Shown in pieces: positions 47,512 to 58,998 of a stretch of DNA of 64,000 nt (its first letter is position 1; the number at the start of each line of letters is the position of its first letter). Location of the stretch: NCBI GenBank assembly GCA_032622095.1, contig CP136068.1, positions 112,667,546 to 112,731,545 of the forward strand, given 5' to 3'. The notes under the pieces were generated by a model that was given only the letters and a program-made list of their open reading frames with translations, was not told the origin of the DNA and ran no database searches. The stretch comes from Siphonodentalium dalli (taxonomy: Eukaryota; Mollusca; Scaphopoda; Gadilida; Siphonodentaliidae). A program made the position numbers and the translations under genes.

Positions 47512-49617
47512 GAAGTTCTGAATGACAAAAGTTGTGAGCCTTCAAAGTGGTGGAAAACTCTACAAAATCTTTTATTCAAAAAGAAAAACAAATCGATTCC
47601 GCCCTTAGTAGTAGGGGATCAGGTTGTTATAACCAATGCTGAGAAGGCCGAAACACTAAATAACTATTTTTGTAGTATTTCTTTCGTTGACGAAACTGGA
47701 ATAACATTGCCTCACAAATCTTTCAATCCATGGAGATCAACGCTATCAACGATCAAAATAACTCACGAATCGGTAAGATCTGCCCTAGAATCATTGAAAG
47801 CATCAAAAGCCTGTGGTCCTGACATGATAAATCCCAAAGTTCTCAAGAACTGTGCTACTTCGCTTAGCCTCCCCCTTGCTGAACTATTTAATACTTGCAT
47901 TCAACAGTCTTATTTCCCTCAAACATGGAAAAGATCAAACATTGTGCCAATATTTAAGAAAGACGAACCATCAGATGTCTCAAATTATCGACCAATAGCA
48001 TTACTCAGCTGTATATCAAAAGTATTTGAAAGATGCATTTTTAATCATTTGTGGGAATTTCTCTCTTCAAACGGAATCATAACGCAATACCAGTCTGGAT
48101 TTGTCCGAGGGGACTCCACCGTGTTCCAACTCACAGATTTGTATGATCACATATGTTCATCCCTAGACATTGGAAAAGAGATCAGAAGTGTATTTTGTGA
48201 CATAAGCAAGGCGTTTGATAAAGTCTGGCACCGTGGCCTTTTATATAAACTAGAAAGTATAGGTATTACAGGGAATCTGTTGAAACTTCTTGAGTCATAT
48301 TTAACTGACCGTTAACAGCGAGTCTTAATTGAGGGAGATCATTCTCAATGGAAACCTGTCATGGCGGGTGTGCCCCAAGGCTCTATACTAGGCCCCCTCT
48401 TTTTTCTTATCTACATTAATGATATAACGCAAAATTTTAACTGTCACATACGCTTGTTTGCAGATGATACATCCATATTTTTAACAGTTGAAGACCCTAC
48501 ATTGGCGGCCGAATTAATAAACGGTGATATTGAACGATTGGCATCCTGGTCACAAGAATGGCTTGTGAAATTTAACCCGACGAAAACTGAGACTCTCTTG
48601 ATATCGCGTAAAACTGACCCCCCTGATCATCCCCGACTCCATATGTCTAACGAGGACGTAAATGAGGTGACTTTTCACAAACATCTGGGATTAACGTTTA
48701 ACAATCATGGCTCATGGGATGCTCATATAAATGACATTATAGACAGGGCCTGGAAACGAGTGAACCACCTAAGAAAATTTAAATACTACCTGGACCGTAT
48801 AACTATAGAGAGAATATATTTTGCTTATATAAGACCAGTCTTGGAATATGCCTCACCCGTATGGGACAACTGCACGCAAGCTGAAAGTGAGCTAATAGAA
48901 AAAATTCAATTTGAAGCTGCTAGAATAGCAACGGGAGGAACTAGAAGCATAAACAGCATTGATATATTGGCAGACCTTGGTTGGGAAATGTTAAGTGAAA
49001 GGAGAACTAAATTCAAACTACATCAATTCTATAAGATGTTCTATCGCAATTCGCCAGCATATCTTTACAACACTGTTAATCATAATCACCCAGGGGCTGA
49101 CAGATATGACTTTCGGAGAACTGACTTAAGACCCCCTTTTTCGGACACATCATCATATCAACGATCATTCATGCCCGCGACAACACGCCAGTGGAATAAA
49201 TTATCTGATGACCTGAAAAACTCAGAAACTCTAGAAAATTTCAAATACAAATTGAATACCAATCTGCGCCTAAGACAAAAGAATGTTCGCCATTATAGCT
49301 ATAGCAAATGCCGCAAAGCCCAGTCAATTCACACGCAACTTCGACTAGGATGCAGTAACCTCAATGATGATCTCAGTCGCAACCATTTAAACGAATCTGA
49401 TAAATGCTCATGTGGGGAAGTCGAGACTGCCGACCACTTTTTACTTTATTGTCCCAGATACTCGACAATACGAATTGAAATTTTCTCAGTATTAGCACAA
49501 AATTTGTGGAGATCTGATATTTTACTTAAGGGATCTACTTCATTTCCCAAAAGACTCAATAAGGCCATATTTGAGGCAACTCAAACATTTATACTAACAA
49601 GCAATCGATTTCGTTAA
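47512..49617 (+). pseudogene. Retrotransposon ORF2 part 2: reverse transcriptase, one stop
   Basis: After the DNA transposon the frame resumes with EVLNDKSCEPSKWWKTLQ. The RT follows with ASKACGPDMIN, NYRPIALLSCISK, FCDISKAFDKVWHRG, AGVPQGSILGPLFFLIYI and FADD (48457-48468). Then come LEYASPVWDN, FEAARIATGG and a C-terminal CSCGEVETADHFLLYC motif. A single in-frame TAA at 48313-48315 follows YLTDR. Both sides of it stay in the same frame for hundreds of codons, so decay is slight. Ends at the natural stop at 49615-49617. Confidence 0.9.
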
Positions 49618-50527
49618 TCGCCAATTGTATTTCTGATATTCACAATAAGTAGCTGCTCGAATTTGATAGTCTTCAGAGACACAAACAAAAAATGATATAA
49701 AAATAAATCATATACATGTATATAGCTAACAATGTAGCAATAATTTCAATAACTCGACCCAAAAAAAAAAACTTAAATAAATAAAAAAAAAAAGCCATAT
49801 TAAGGTACTGGCAAACTATTGACTCCATTCGACACAAATAGTTTTAAATTTTTCTATGTAAAACAATAACATGCATAAGGGTAGTGATCATTGTAAATAT
49901 ATGTGTTAATTACTTTTTTCCTCTGTTCTCACCCAACTGTTCATTTATCTTCTAATCATGTTCTGTATCTCTTCCTATCACTTAATCTTAACTTCCACTT
50001 CTCACTGAACACTATATGTAATCTATTCTCCTCTTAGGAGATGGCTCTATATAAGCATCTGATGCTTGTTGTCAAATCCTCTTCCTCCCTTCTTGTCTTC
50101 TATTCATACATGTGTCATGTTTTATAATTATATCATTTTGGGAAGAAATAAAATATTGTTTAAATCAATTGAGCTCAAACTTGCTAAATACGGGAAGTGT
50201 CATGGACGGGTTCATTGAAAAAAAAAATCGGGTAAAATTGAAAAACTAAATTAAAAAGGCACAATTAACTCCTTGAAAAACCAAAAAAAATCGGGTAAAA
50301 TTTAAAAACAAAAAATTCAATTAAAAAATTAAAAAGGCACAATTAACTCATTGAAAAACAAAATAATTAACTCATTGAAAAACAAAAAATTAAATTAAAA
50401 TTGTCATGTTTCTGACTATTGCCGAAATTTGCTGCAAATGCAGCACAAGTGTCTCGGAACCTGTTGCAATTGCTTTTTCGAACAAGGCCATGGGACGAAT
50501 GCCGCCAGTGGCGGGCTAACCTGCTAG

Positions 50528-51412
50528 TCTACTATATATTTTGAGACATACGTATATAAATAAGTGCCCTCTATAGACTCGAAAACGGCTCGACCGATTG
50601 AGCCCAAACTTCCTATATAAGGGTAATAATCCACGGGAAGTGTCATCGGACCATTCGCGAGCCCGTGCGACCACTCCTTCACCTTCAACTGCCACCACAG
50701 TGGGGATTGATGGGTTAATCGCGTGAAAATTAATGAGCGTTTGTATATGATGCGTCTCTATTAAAGAGCGTTTATCTACTTTAGTAAAAATATACGGCAT
50801 TTGACCGTCTCGGAAACAGGGGATATCGAGACGAAAAATGCTGGGCCGATTGAACCCAAACTTGCTGTGTAAGGGTAAAAACCAGGCAGTGCACTCGGAC
50901 CATTCGCGAGCCCGTGCGACCACTCCTTCATCCTTCAACTGCAACCGTAATGGGGATTTATGGGCTAATCGCGTGATAATTAATGAGCGTTTGTATGTGA
51001 GGCGTCGCTATTAAAGAGCGTTTATCTACTGTATTGAACATATACGGCAGGTCAATACTGGCGATATCGAGACGATATTTCGTGCTTAGGGGTTCCAAGG
51101 GACGGGGTAGAATTTCGTCGGGTCAGTTTGTCCGCCCGATTTGACCTCGACATTGAAACGGGTACCCACAAATGACCCTGGGCGATATCTCGGTAGTCAT
51201 GCAGCGGTAACATCGATGTGAAATTTGTTATGTATGGTCAACTCGGGACGGGAAATGTTTTTGTCCTGTTATTTTGTACACCCAACATGACATTGACACG
51301 GGTACCGCAAATTATGGTGGCAGCGACGTACGGGGTTACCTTGGAAAAAAAAAATTAATGGATCGACCAAAGCCATGGGACCAATCCCGCCAGTGGCGGG
51401 CTAATCTACTAG
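50528..51412 (+). mobile_element. Helitron-like unit 4
   Basis: 885 bp, starting directly after the CTAG of unit 3 and ending CCCGCCAGTGGCGGGCTAAT-CTACTAG. Contains two tandem ~245-bp blocks, each with a TAATGAGCG/TAAAGAGCG pair (50731/50761 and 50981/51011). Shares its 3' third with unit 11. Confidence 0.85.
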
Positions 51413-51988
51413 TCTATACTATATATTTTGAGACTTCCGTATGTGTGTGTGTACTTCATAGAATCCAAAACGCGTGTACAGATTGAGATCAAATTTCGTA
51501 TGTAAGTGTAAAATCCCACCGACACCGCCGTAATCGTGTTTTCGAGAAGCTCTGAGCACCCTTTATCCACTCCCAGTCATCGAAATCAGCTCAAACGGCA
51601 CGGCCGGGGTTAATAACGTCATTATATATATATATGAAGTCAGAGTCTCCAAAGTTATACCGGAACAAACACGTGTTTACGTCGTCTTGGGGGTCCACGA
51701 TGGGAGTCTGACTTCAATGCAATGTTATCGCTCGAAACACGTGTTTACTTCGTGTTGAGGTTCACGATGGGAGTCTGACAATTGTTATCGCTCGAAATAG
51801 TACATTAGGACGGGAACGGCTGGACAGATTGAGCTCAAACTTCCTATCTAAAGGTAAAATAACACGTACGATGTCGTCCACGCGTTTTCCAGAAGCTCCG
51901 AGCACCCGTACTCCACTCCCAGTCATAAAAATTAGCTCAAACGGCACGGCCGGGGTTAATAACGTCATTATCTATATCTATATTTGCG

Positions 51989-51990
51989 AA

Positions 51991-52036
<46 letters not shown>
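51989..52036. repeat. (TCTG)12 microsatellite
   Basis: Pure tetranucleotide run near the 5' end of the nested Helitron. A shorter relic lies near 53370-53398. Confidence 0.95.
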
Positions 52037-52037
<1 letters not shown>

Positions 52038-52184
52038 GTTCTATAGAAATTCACAGGGGACCATCTAGATGATGCCAAATGGGTCTACTAGGAGTAGCTT
52101 TTTACGAGAAAGTTAATGGTCGGGGTTAGAATTTTCTAAAGTGACGCCGTTGTTGTCAGGGGCAGAAAAGGTGGAGGGGCAGAA

Positions 52185-53715
52185 AAAAAATGTCGCCGAT
52201 TGCCACCAAACTTATATATAATCATCCCCATAATATGAGGAATCTAATGGCGTGGTTTAAATCTGGCAAAATTCGCGCCGTTCGCGTCAGGGGTGCCCGG
52301 AAGGGGGGGGGGGGGGCAGATTTGTTTTCTGTCGCCGATTGCCACGAAACTTACATATAATCATCCCCATGATATGAAGAATCCAACGGTGTGCTTTAAA
52401 TATGTCAAAAGTGGCGTCGTTTGAGTCAGGAATGAACGGAAGGGGAGAGGGGCACCAAAATTGATAAAACTAATTTTAGCGCCGATTTCCACCAAATTGA
52501 TATATATTCTTCTTCATGATACAAGGAATCTAATTGTGAGATTTAACAACGCCAAATTGTTGTTTTTGGATGAGAGATTGGGAGGGGGTGGGCACTAAAT
52601 TTGATAATAAGTCGCCGATTGCCACCACACTTATACAAAATCATCCCCATGGTATGAGGAGTCTAATGGTGTGGCTTTTATCTGTCAACTGTGGCCTCAC
52701 TCGAGTCCGGGTTGCATTGAAAGGGACAGGGGCACCAAAATTTATGCACAATTTTTTTAGTGCCAATTTCCACCAAATTGATACACGTTCTTATCCATGA
52801 TACGAGGAATCTAATCGTGATTTAAAGACGCCATAGTGGTGCTGTTTGGGTGAGAGATGGAGAGGGGAGGGATTGGCACCAAATTTGATAAAGAAAAATT
52901 GTTTAGTTGCCGATTATCACCAAACTTATAAACAATCATCTCCATGATATCAGGAGTGTAATCGTGTGGTTTAAGGGTGTCACAAGTGGGGCCATTCAAG
53001 TCAGTGTGTGTGTAGAGATGAGAGGGACACAAAAAATTATATCTATATGTTTAGTGCCGATTTCCACCAGATTGATACATATTCTTCTCCGTGATACGAG
53101 GAATCTTATCGTGTGGTTAAGATACACCAAATTGGTGCCCTATGGGTGAGAGATATGGGGACCTTAAATTTGATACGAATTTGTATACTCGCCAATTTTC
53201 ACCAATTTCATATATATGCATCTCTAATCTCTAATGAGTCTTAGTGTGTGCAGCTTGAGTCCGAAATAGGGACGGGAGGGTCACCAAAACTGATACAAAA
53301 TATTTTTAGTACCAATTACCATCAAATTCAGACACGTTCTTCTCAAATGATACAAGAAATAAAATCGTGCTGTCTGTCAGTTTTTTTGTCTGTCTGTGTG
53401 CATTCTATATATAACTTCACACGGTACAATCGAGATGGCACCAAGGCGTTCTAAGATTGGTAACTTTTCACAAGGTAGACAATGGTGCGGGTTAAAATAC
53501 ATAATCACCTTCGCAATATGGCGTTGTTCGAGTCAGCGTTGCATCAACAATTGATTTAATAAACCAAATTCCACCAAATTCATACACGTTTTTCTCTAAT
53601 GATATACCATGAATTAAATCACATTTGGTGTCGTTTGCGTCACGGATGGCGAGCGGATATGCACTATCATTGATAAGATTGCTATGCGCCGATATCCACA
53701 TATAAGTTATATACA
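52185..53715 (+). repeat. ~145-bp tandem array of two alternating monomer types
   Basis: Ten or eleven units start near 52194, 52331, 52481, 52613, 52762, 52909, 53056, 53190, 53312 and 53560. Type A has GCCGATTGCCACCAAACTTA and ATCATCCCCAT. Type B has GCCGATTTCCACCAAATTGA and ATTCTTCTCCATGATAC. After the first two they alternate A-B, giving a ~290-bp higher-order unit that decays toward the 3' side. A G run of about 12-14 lies near 52303. Confidence 0.8.
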
Positions 53716-54944
53716 GTCACCAGGCCATCTCCATATCGTTTTAAGTAGTTGGGCGTCCACATTTCACAATCACGACATATGGTGACCCACATAAGTCACT
53801 TGAACAATTATATCTTCTTAACAGTCATATTTATATGGGAATGGCAATCAAGGCATTCACACAATGAGCTAGCAAAAAGAGATAACTAGAAGAATCATTA
53901 AACGTATATTTATCATTCTATTGAAGAGATACATATATTCGTGCAAACTGAGAGACCTCGAACCGTCAGAGGATTGCATATATATAATAACAAAATTTAG
54001 TCTGTTCCATTCAATACAGTTTCCACAAAAAGTTACAATTTGTCAAGAGATATGGAAGGCCTGTTCAAAAATAATGGTCACAGTGTGCAGTCAAATATAG
54101 TTTCTTCTGATATACAAGAAAATGCAGTTAGTAGCACAAGTCTTTTCAGGATCCTACCAATACTGACATCTGACAAGGGTTTTATAACAGACTCATCGAC
54201 TGACATAAACAACTCAAAATCTCGCTCTGTGTCTTTCACATGTAGCTGATATATGTGCGCAGCAACATTTCGTTTAAACTAAGAATATTTAGCCAATATA
54301 TAGCACCATGAACAGAGGAGCACCTGGAAATTTCTTTGAAACATCTGTATCTTCATGGATATATGATAGCCAGGTGTCCTCGAGATCTTAGTCCAACCCA
54401 CTAGATTGATTGATACATCTCAACATGTAAAACCCAATTATCATCTTTTATCGAACTAATGTGTTTATGATGTTCATGTATCATATTATAACGTCTAATG
54501 TATACGCAGTTGTAAATAAATAAATACTTTATTATTGGTGGAACAGATTAATCGTGATAAACAGAATGACAATTGACAATGTGAGCCACTACTTATATTC
54601 CATGACTGTAATAATCATGTTTGTGATGCTATTTGAATATACAATTTATGAGAAAACGTATAACACTTCAAGCAAGAGCATTCTCTATTCCCAACAAATA
54701 TCCACAGCATACATTAACCTGGGCAACGCCGGGTAACCCTGCTAGTATATATATATACGAAGTCAACGTTATTAGCATCTGCATTGAGTGCATTTCCTAG
54801 AACTCAACACGTGTTTTACGTCGTCTTGAGGTTCACGATGGGAGTCATTTCAATGCAATGTTATCGCTCGAAACACGTGTTTACTTCGTGTTGAGGTTCA
54901 CGATGGGAGTCTGACATTTCAATGCAATGTTATCGCTCGAAATA

Positions 54945-55220
54945 TTATGCAGAAAGGCAGATCTCGGAAACGGGTGGAGCTATCGACCTGAAATTTGCTA
55001 TGTGAATGTATCTTGCACCGGGTACAAATTTTATCGGGTCGTCGAGCCCATGCGACGCCCGTGCAGCGCATGCGCAGACGAGATCTCGGAAACGGGTGGA
55101 GCTATCGACTTGAAATTTGCTATGTGAATGTATCTTGGGCCGGGTACAAATTTGATCGGGTCGCCGAGCCCGTGCGACGCCAGCTTCGCGCATGCGCAGA
55201 CCAGATCTCGGAAACGGGTG
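54945..55220 (+). repeat. ~120-bp tandem repeat in unit 5
   Basis: About 2.5 copies of GATCTCGGAAACGGGTGGAG ... TGAATGTATCTTG ... GCGCATGCGCAGAC. The same repeat occurs at 59935-60170 in unit 9. Confidence 0.85.
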
Positions 55221-55366
55221 GAGCTACCGGGTACAATTTTTTCTTATTGAAACGCGTGGAGCTAAAAATTAAAAAAAAATATAAACAAATGTCACAATTA
55301 ACTCATTGAAAAACAAAAAATGTCATGTTTCGGACAAGCCGCCGGTGGCGGGCTACCCTGCTAGTA

Positions 55367-56806
55367 TCCTATATATTTTGAGACTTCCGTATATATATGT
55401 GTGTATATATGTGGATACTTCATAGAATCGAAAACGGCTGCGCGAATCGAGCTCAAATTTCGTATATAAGTGTAAAAACCCACGGGGATCGGTCACGTCG
55501 CATTTTGGAGCACCGCTTCTCCCTTCTCAGTCACAAAATGGCACCGTGGGGTTAACACACCAACGCTCCTTATATATTCCATATTGGGAAATGTATCCGG
55601 TTAACGCTCTTTATATAGTCATCGACGTATTGATCTAAGAGGCGTAACTCTACATTTTGTATTAGTTTTCGCTATCGAGAACTACATAGCCGTGATCTCC
55701 CAAGCCGTGAATGCCAACAACAATGACTCTTTTAGGGACGGGTACCATTATTTAATATAGCCGTGAATGCCAACAACAACGATATAATGCCAACAACAAC
55801 GACTCTTTTAGGGACGGGTACCAACAACTTGGCCACCCAAGCCGTGAATGCCAACAACAAAATGACATTGTTGGCATACCTCTTTTAGGGACGGGTGCCA
55901 ACAACAACAAGCGGGAACTACATAGCCGTGATCTCCCAAGCCGTGAATGCCAACTTAGTTTTCGCTATCGAGAACTACATAGCCGTGATCTCCCAAGCCG
56001 TGAATGCCAACAACAATGACTCCTTTAGGGACGGGTACCATTAGTTAATATAGCCGTGTTGGCCACCCAAGCCGTGAATGCCAACAACAACGACAAGCCG
56101 TGAATGCCAACAACAACGACATAATGCCAACAACAACGACTCTTTTAGGGACGGGTACCATTAGTTAATATAGCCGTGTTGGCCACCCAAGCCGTGAATG
56201 CCAACAACAACGACAAGCCGTGAATTCCAACAACAACGACATTGTTGGCATACCTCTTTTATGGACGGGTGCCAACAACAACAAGCGGTAACTACATAGC
56301 CGTGATCTCACAAGCCGTGAATGCCAACAACAATGAATATAGCCGTGAATGCCAACAACAACGACATATGCTATTTTCTCTTTACCGCAATGGCCAAATG
56401 CATTTATCTTGATTAAAAAAGGCAGAAAAATGCGTGTTGTCTGATTGTCTTATTATTAGGAACGGGGGCATTTTCATCAGAGTCTTTTAGGGACGGGTAC
56501 TGCGTGCTGTCTGATTCTTATGTCTTCTTCACCTTAATCGGATAAAATAAGGTCTAATCGGGTAAAATATTGAAAAACCAAAAATTAAATTAAAAAATTA
56601 ATCCAAAAAATTCATTCAAAAATCCAGTAAATTAAAAATGCACAATTCACTCATGTTATAAACAAAAATTAATATTAACTCATTGAAATTTTTTTTTTAA
56701 TTAAATAACTAATTGAAATTTTTTTTTTTAATTAAATAATTCATTTAAAAAATAAAAAATTGTCATGTTTCTGACAAACGCCGCAAGTGGCGGGCTAACC
56801 TGCTAG
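55367..56806 (+). mobile_element. Helitron-like unit 6
   Basis: Starts TCCTATATATTTTGAGACTT. A two-base TA separates it from the CTAG of unit 5, so it abuts less directly than the others. Ends GCCGCAAGTGGCGGGCTAAC-CTGCTAG. Its AACGCTCTTTA words (55561, 55602) are inverted relative to the other units. Holds a large GCCGTGAATGCCAACAACAA minisatellite. Confidence 0.85.
55683..56370 (+). repeat. GCCGTGAATGCCAACAACAA minisatellite
   Basis: About 15 irregular copies, interleaved with CTCTTTTAGGGACGGGTACC and ACTACATAGCCGTGATCTCC blocks, giving a compound nested repeat. Confidence 0.9.
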
Positions 56807-58321
56807 TCTACTATATATTTTGAGAACTCCGTATATATATATATGTATGTGTGTATATATGTGGGTACTTCATATAATCGAAAACGGCTGCGCGGATCGA
56901 GCTCAAATTTCGTATGTAAGGGTAAAAATCCACGGGGATTGTCGACGTCGCATTTTGGACAAACTCTGAGCACTCATTCTCCACTCCCAATCATCAAAAT
57001 CACCGCAAACACTGCGGGGGGTTAATCGGGTTGATATTCACTCGCGATCCAAGAGGCGTAACTCTACATTTTTTATATCTGTATATGTCATCGGCGTTGC
57101 TAAACGCTCGCATGTGGCTACGAAAGTACGGACCAAAAACGCGAAATGCATTTATCTTGATTAAAAAGGCAGAATTAACTCATCGGAAAACAAAACATGC
57201 GTGTTGTGTCATTCTTATGTCTGTCGTTCCTAGGAACAGGGGAAATTTTCATCGGGTCAGTTTTTCCGCCCGATGTACCTTAAATCATACCTCTTTTAGG
57301 GACGGGTACTGCGTGTTGTGGGGGGGGGGGGGTTTGGTGAGGGCTGAGACTTTGGTAAAAATATTCAACAGTTGGAAATGTCATACCTGCCAAAAAATGT
57401 GTTGGAAATTTCACACCAACAATAGGTTGAAAATGTTCTTGTAGTTTGATTTTTAAACAATTTATTGGGGAATTAATTGTTTTTGGACCAATATTTGCAT
57501 ATTTTCCTATTTTTTTTCAAAATTTTGGACTGAAATAGTCATCAGTTGGAAATTTTCCAACCTCGGGGGGAGGGGGTGGGGGTGAAAGGTTGGAAATTGT
57601 CTACACTTGGATGGCTTGTATCCTGGTCCCTCCCCCGTGGCCAGTCAAAAAATGATAGTTAATTTAAAAAAAACAACATATTGTCATACATTTGGAAAAC
57701 ATTGTCAATGGAATTGTCATCAGTTGGACATTTTCCAACCTAAGTGGGGTTGTCAGGTTTGAAATGTCCAACTCTAGGAAGGCTTGAGGCTAGTCTAGAT
57801 GCTAGGATTTTGCGATTTTCTTGTTCAGATTTCAAAATTTCGCACACCGGCCAGAACCATGGTCGGCCCGGTGTGTCATTGTCCCTCCCCTGTGCATGGC
57901 CAATACAAAATTGCTAATTTTGGTTAAACTTGTGGACTAAAATGGTCATCAGAAATTTCCAACCTGAGGGGGGAGTATGAGGTTTGAAATTTCCAACACC
58001 AGGAAAGCTTCAGTTGAGGCCAGTCCATGCAGATGCTAGGATTTGCGATTTTCTTGTATTATTTTCAAAATTGTCTCACACCGGGCTGAACAACCATCGA
58101 TTCAGTCTTAACATTCAAACGGGTACCCACAAATTATATATTGTGACACCGATATGACCTTGACCTTGAAAATGATCAATTCAAGGTCAAATTGGGTAAA
58201 ATATTGAAAAACCCAAAATTAAATTAAAAAATTAATATTAACTCATTGAAAGACACAAAAAAACACATACAAAATTGTCATGTTTCGGACCAACGCCGCC
58301 AGTGGCGGGCTAACCTGCTAG
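56807..58321 (+). mobile_element. Helitron-like unit 7 with shared foreign segment
   Basis: Starts directly after CTAG of unit 6 and ends GCCGCCAGTGGCGGGCTAAC-CTGCTAG. Its middle (57314-58107) is about 99% identical to 62778-63563 outside the concatemer, unlike the rest of the unit. This suggests segment capture or local copying. TGACCTTGA words lie at 58155 and 58161 and TCAAGGTCA at 58181. Confidence 0.85.
57314..58107 (+). repeat. ~790-bp duplication, copy inside Helitron unit 7
   Basis: Shares sequence with 62778-63563 from the G run / GGTGAGGGCTGAGACTTTGG to CACACCGGGCTGAACAACCA. I count roughly ten differences by eye. Internally it is a ~215-bp tandem with CACACCGG...CCGGTGTG palindromes. 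Confidence 0.9.
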
Positions 58322-58998
58322 TCTACTATATATTTTGAGACTTCCGTATATAACTATATATATATACTTTATAGAATCGAAAACGGCTGTACCGATTGAG
58401 ACCAAGCTTCTTATCCAAGGGTAAAAACCCACGGGAATGGTCGTCGCGGCGTTTTGGAGAAGTTCCCAGCACCCATTATCCACTCCCAGTCACAAAAAAC
58501 GGCACTGTGGGGTTAATCGCGTTGATACTTAAAGAGCGTTCGTGTCCACAGTGTCGTTGATAAAGAGCGTCTATATACACAACGAGTATAAATACGGGTC
58601 CATTGACAAGTTCGCGACGAAATTTCGTACTTAATTTCGTACTTAGGGGTTCCAAGGAACGGGGGAGATTTTTATCGGGTCAGTTTTTCCGCGCGAGGTG
58701 ACCTTGACCTTCAAACGAGTACCCACAAATGATCTATATGTGCGTGTCCTTTATAGACTTGAACCGATTGAGCTCAAACTTGCTACCTATAGGTACTTTT
58801 GCGCGGGAAGTGTCATGGGCGGGTCAAATTGTGACCCAGACCTGACCTTGATCAATTCAAGGTCAAATCGTATAAAACTGGCGGATTTCGACGAAATTTT
58901 ACACCTAGGTGCAGCACACGTGTCTCGGAAGCTGTTGCAATTGCTTTTTCAAATAAAGCCATGAGACGAACCACGCCAGTGGCGTGCTAACCTGCTAG
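58322..58998 (+). mobile_element. Helitron-like unit 8
   Basis: 677 bp, directly abutting unit 7. It ends CCACGCCAGTGGCGTGCTAA-CCTGCTAG, where the stem has changed on both sides (CACGCC/GGCGTG), a compensatory pattern. TAAAGAGCG pair at 58529 and 58561; TGACCTTGA at 58699 and 58843, TCAAGGTCA at 58857. Confidence 0.85.

Larger units (their letters stand above)
40946..50165 (+). mobile_element. 5'-truncated L2/CR1-like retrotransposon inserted in unit 3
   Basis: Begins in the middle of ORF1 coding sequence and ends AATAAAATATTGTTTAAAT, with AATAAA near 50147. It contains an ORF1 C-terminal fragment (40948-41336), a 2-kb low-complexity spacer, and ORF2 split by a DNA transposon (44744-47511). 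About 6.4 kb remains once the nested element is discounted. 5' truncation is normal for target-primed reverse transcription. I find no clear target duplication. The 3' end resembles that of the element at 17178-22684. Confidence 0.85.
40677..50527 (+). mobile_element. Helitron-like unit 3, split by 9.2-kb retrotransposon nest
   Basis: Starts at 40677 directly after the CTAG of unit 2 with no spacer and is nearly identical to unit 2. The match stops at ...TTTATAGACTCGAAC (40945) and resumes at CAATTGAGCTCAAAC (50166), so unit 2 shows the empty site. It ends in CTAG at 50524-50527. Without the insertion it would be about 630 bp. Confidence 0.85.
51971..54745 (+). mobile_element. Helitron of a second family nested in unit 5
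   Basis: 2775 bp, from TCTATATCTATATTTGCG, followed by (TCTG)n and TTCTATAGAAATTCACA, to GGGCAACGCCGGGTAACCCT-GCTAG. It sits between A (51970) and T (54746) with no duplication. 51610-51630 of the same unit gives the uninterrupted sequence. The 5' (TCTG)n and 3' CAACGCCGGGTA..CTAG are typical of widespread animal Helitrons. The interior is a tandem repeat plus AT-rich sequence; no Rep/helicase ORF. Confidence 0.85.
51413..55364 (+). mobile_element. Helitron-like unit 5, host of a second Helitron
   Basis: Starts TCTATACTATATATTTTGAG right after CTAG of unit 4 and ends GCCGCCGGTGGCGGGCTACC-CTGCTAG at 55361-55364. A different Helitron (51971-54745) is inserted in GTCATTA|TATATATA. Without it the unit is 1177 bp. 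Repeated blocks with CACGTGTTTACTTCGTGTTG flank the insertion. Confidence 0.85.

Noticed and set aside
52185-53715. Spaced repeats resembling a CRISPR array
   Set aside because: Units are ~145 bp, diverged, inside an animal Helitron, without short constant repeats or cas genes.
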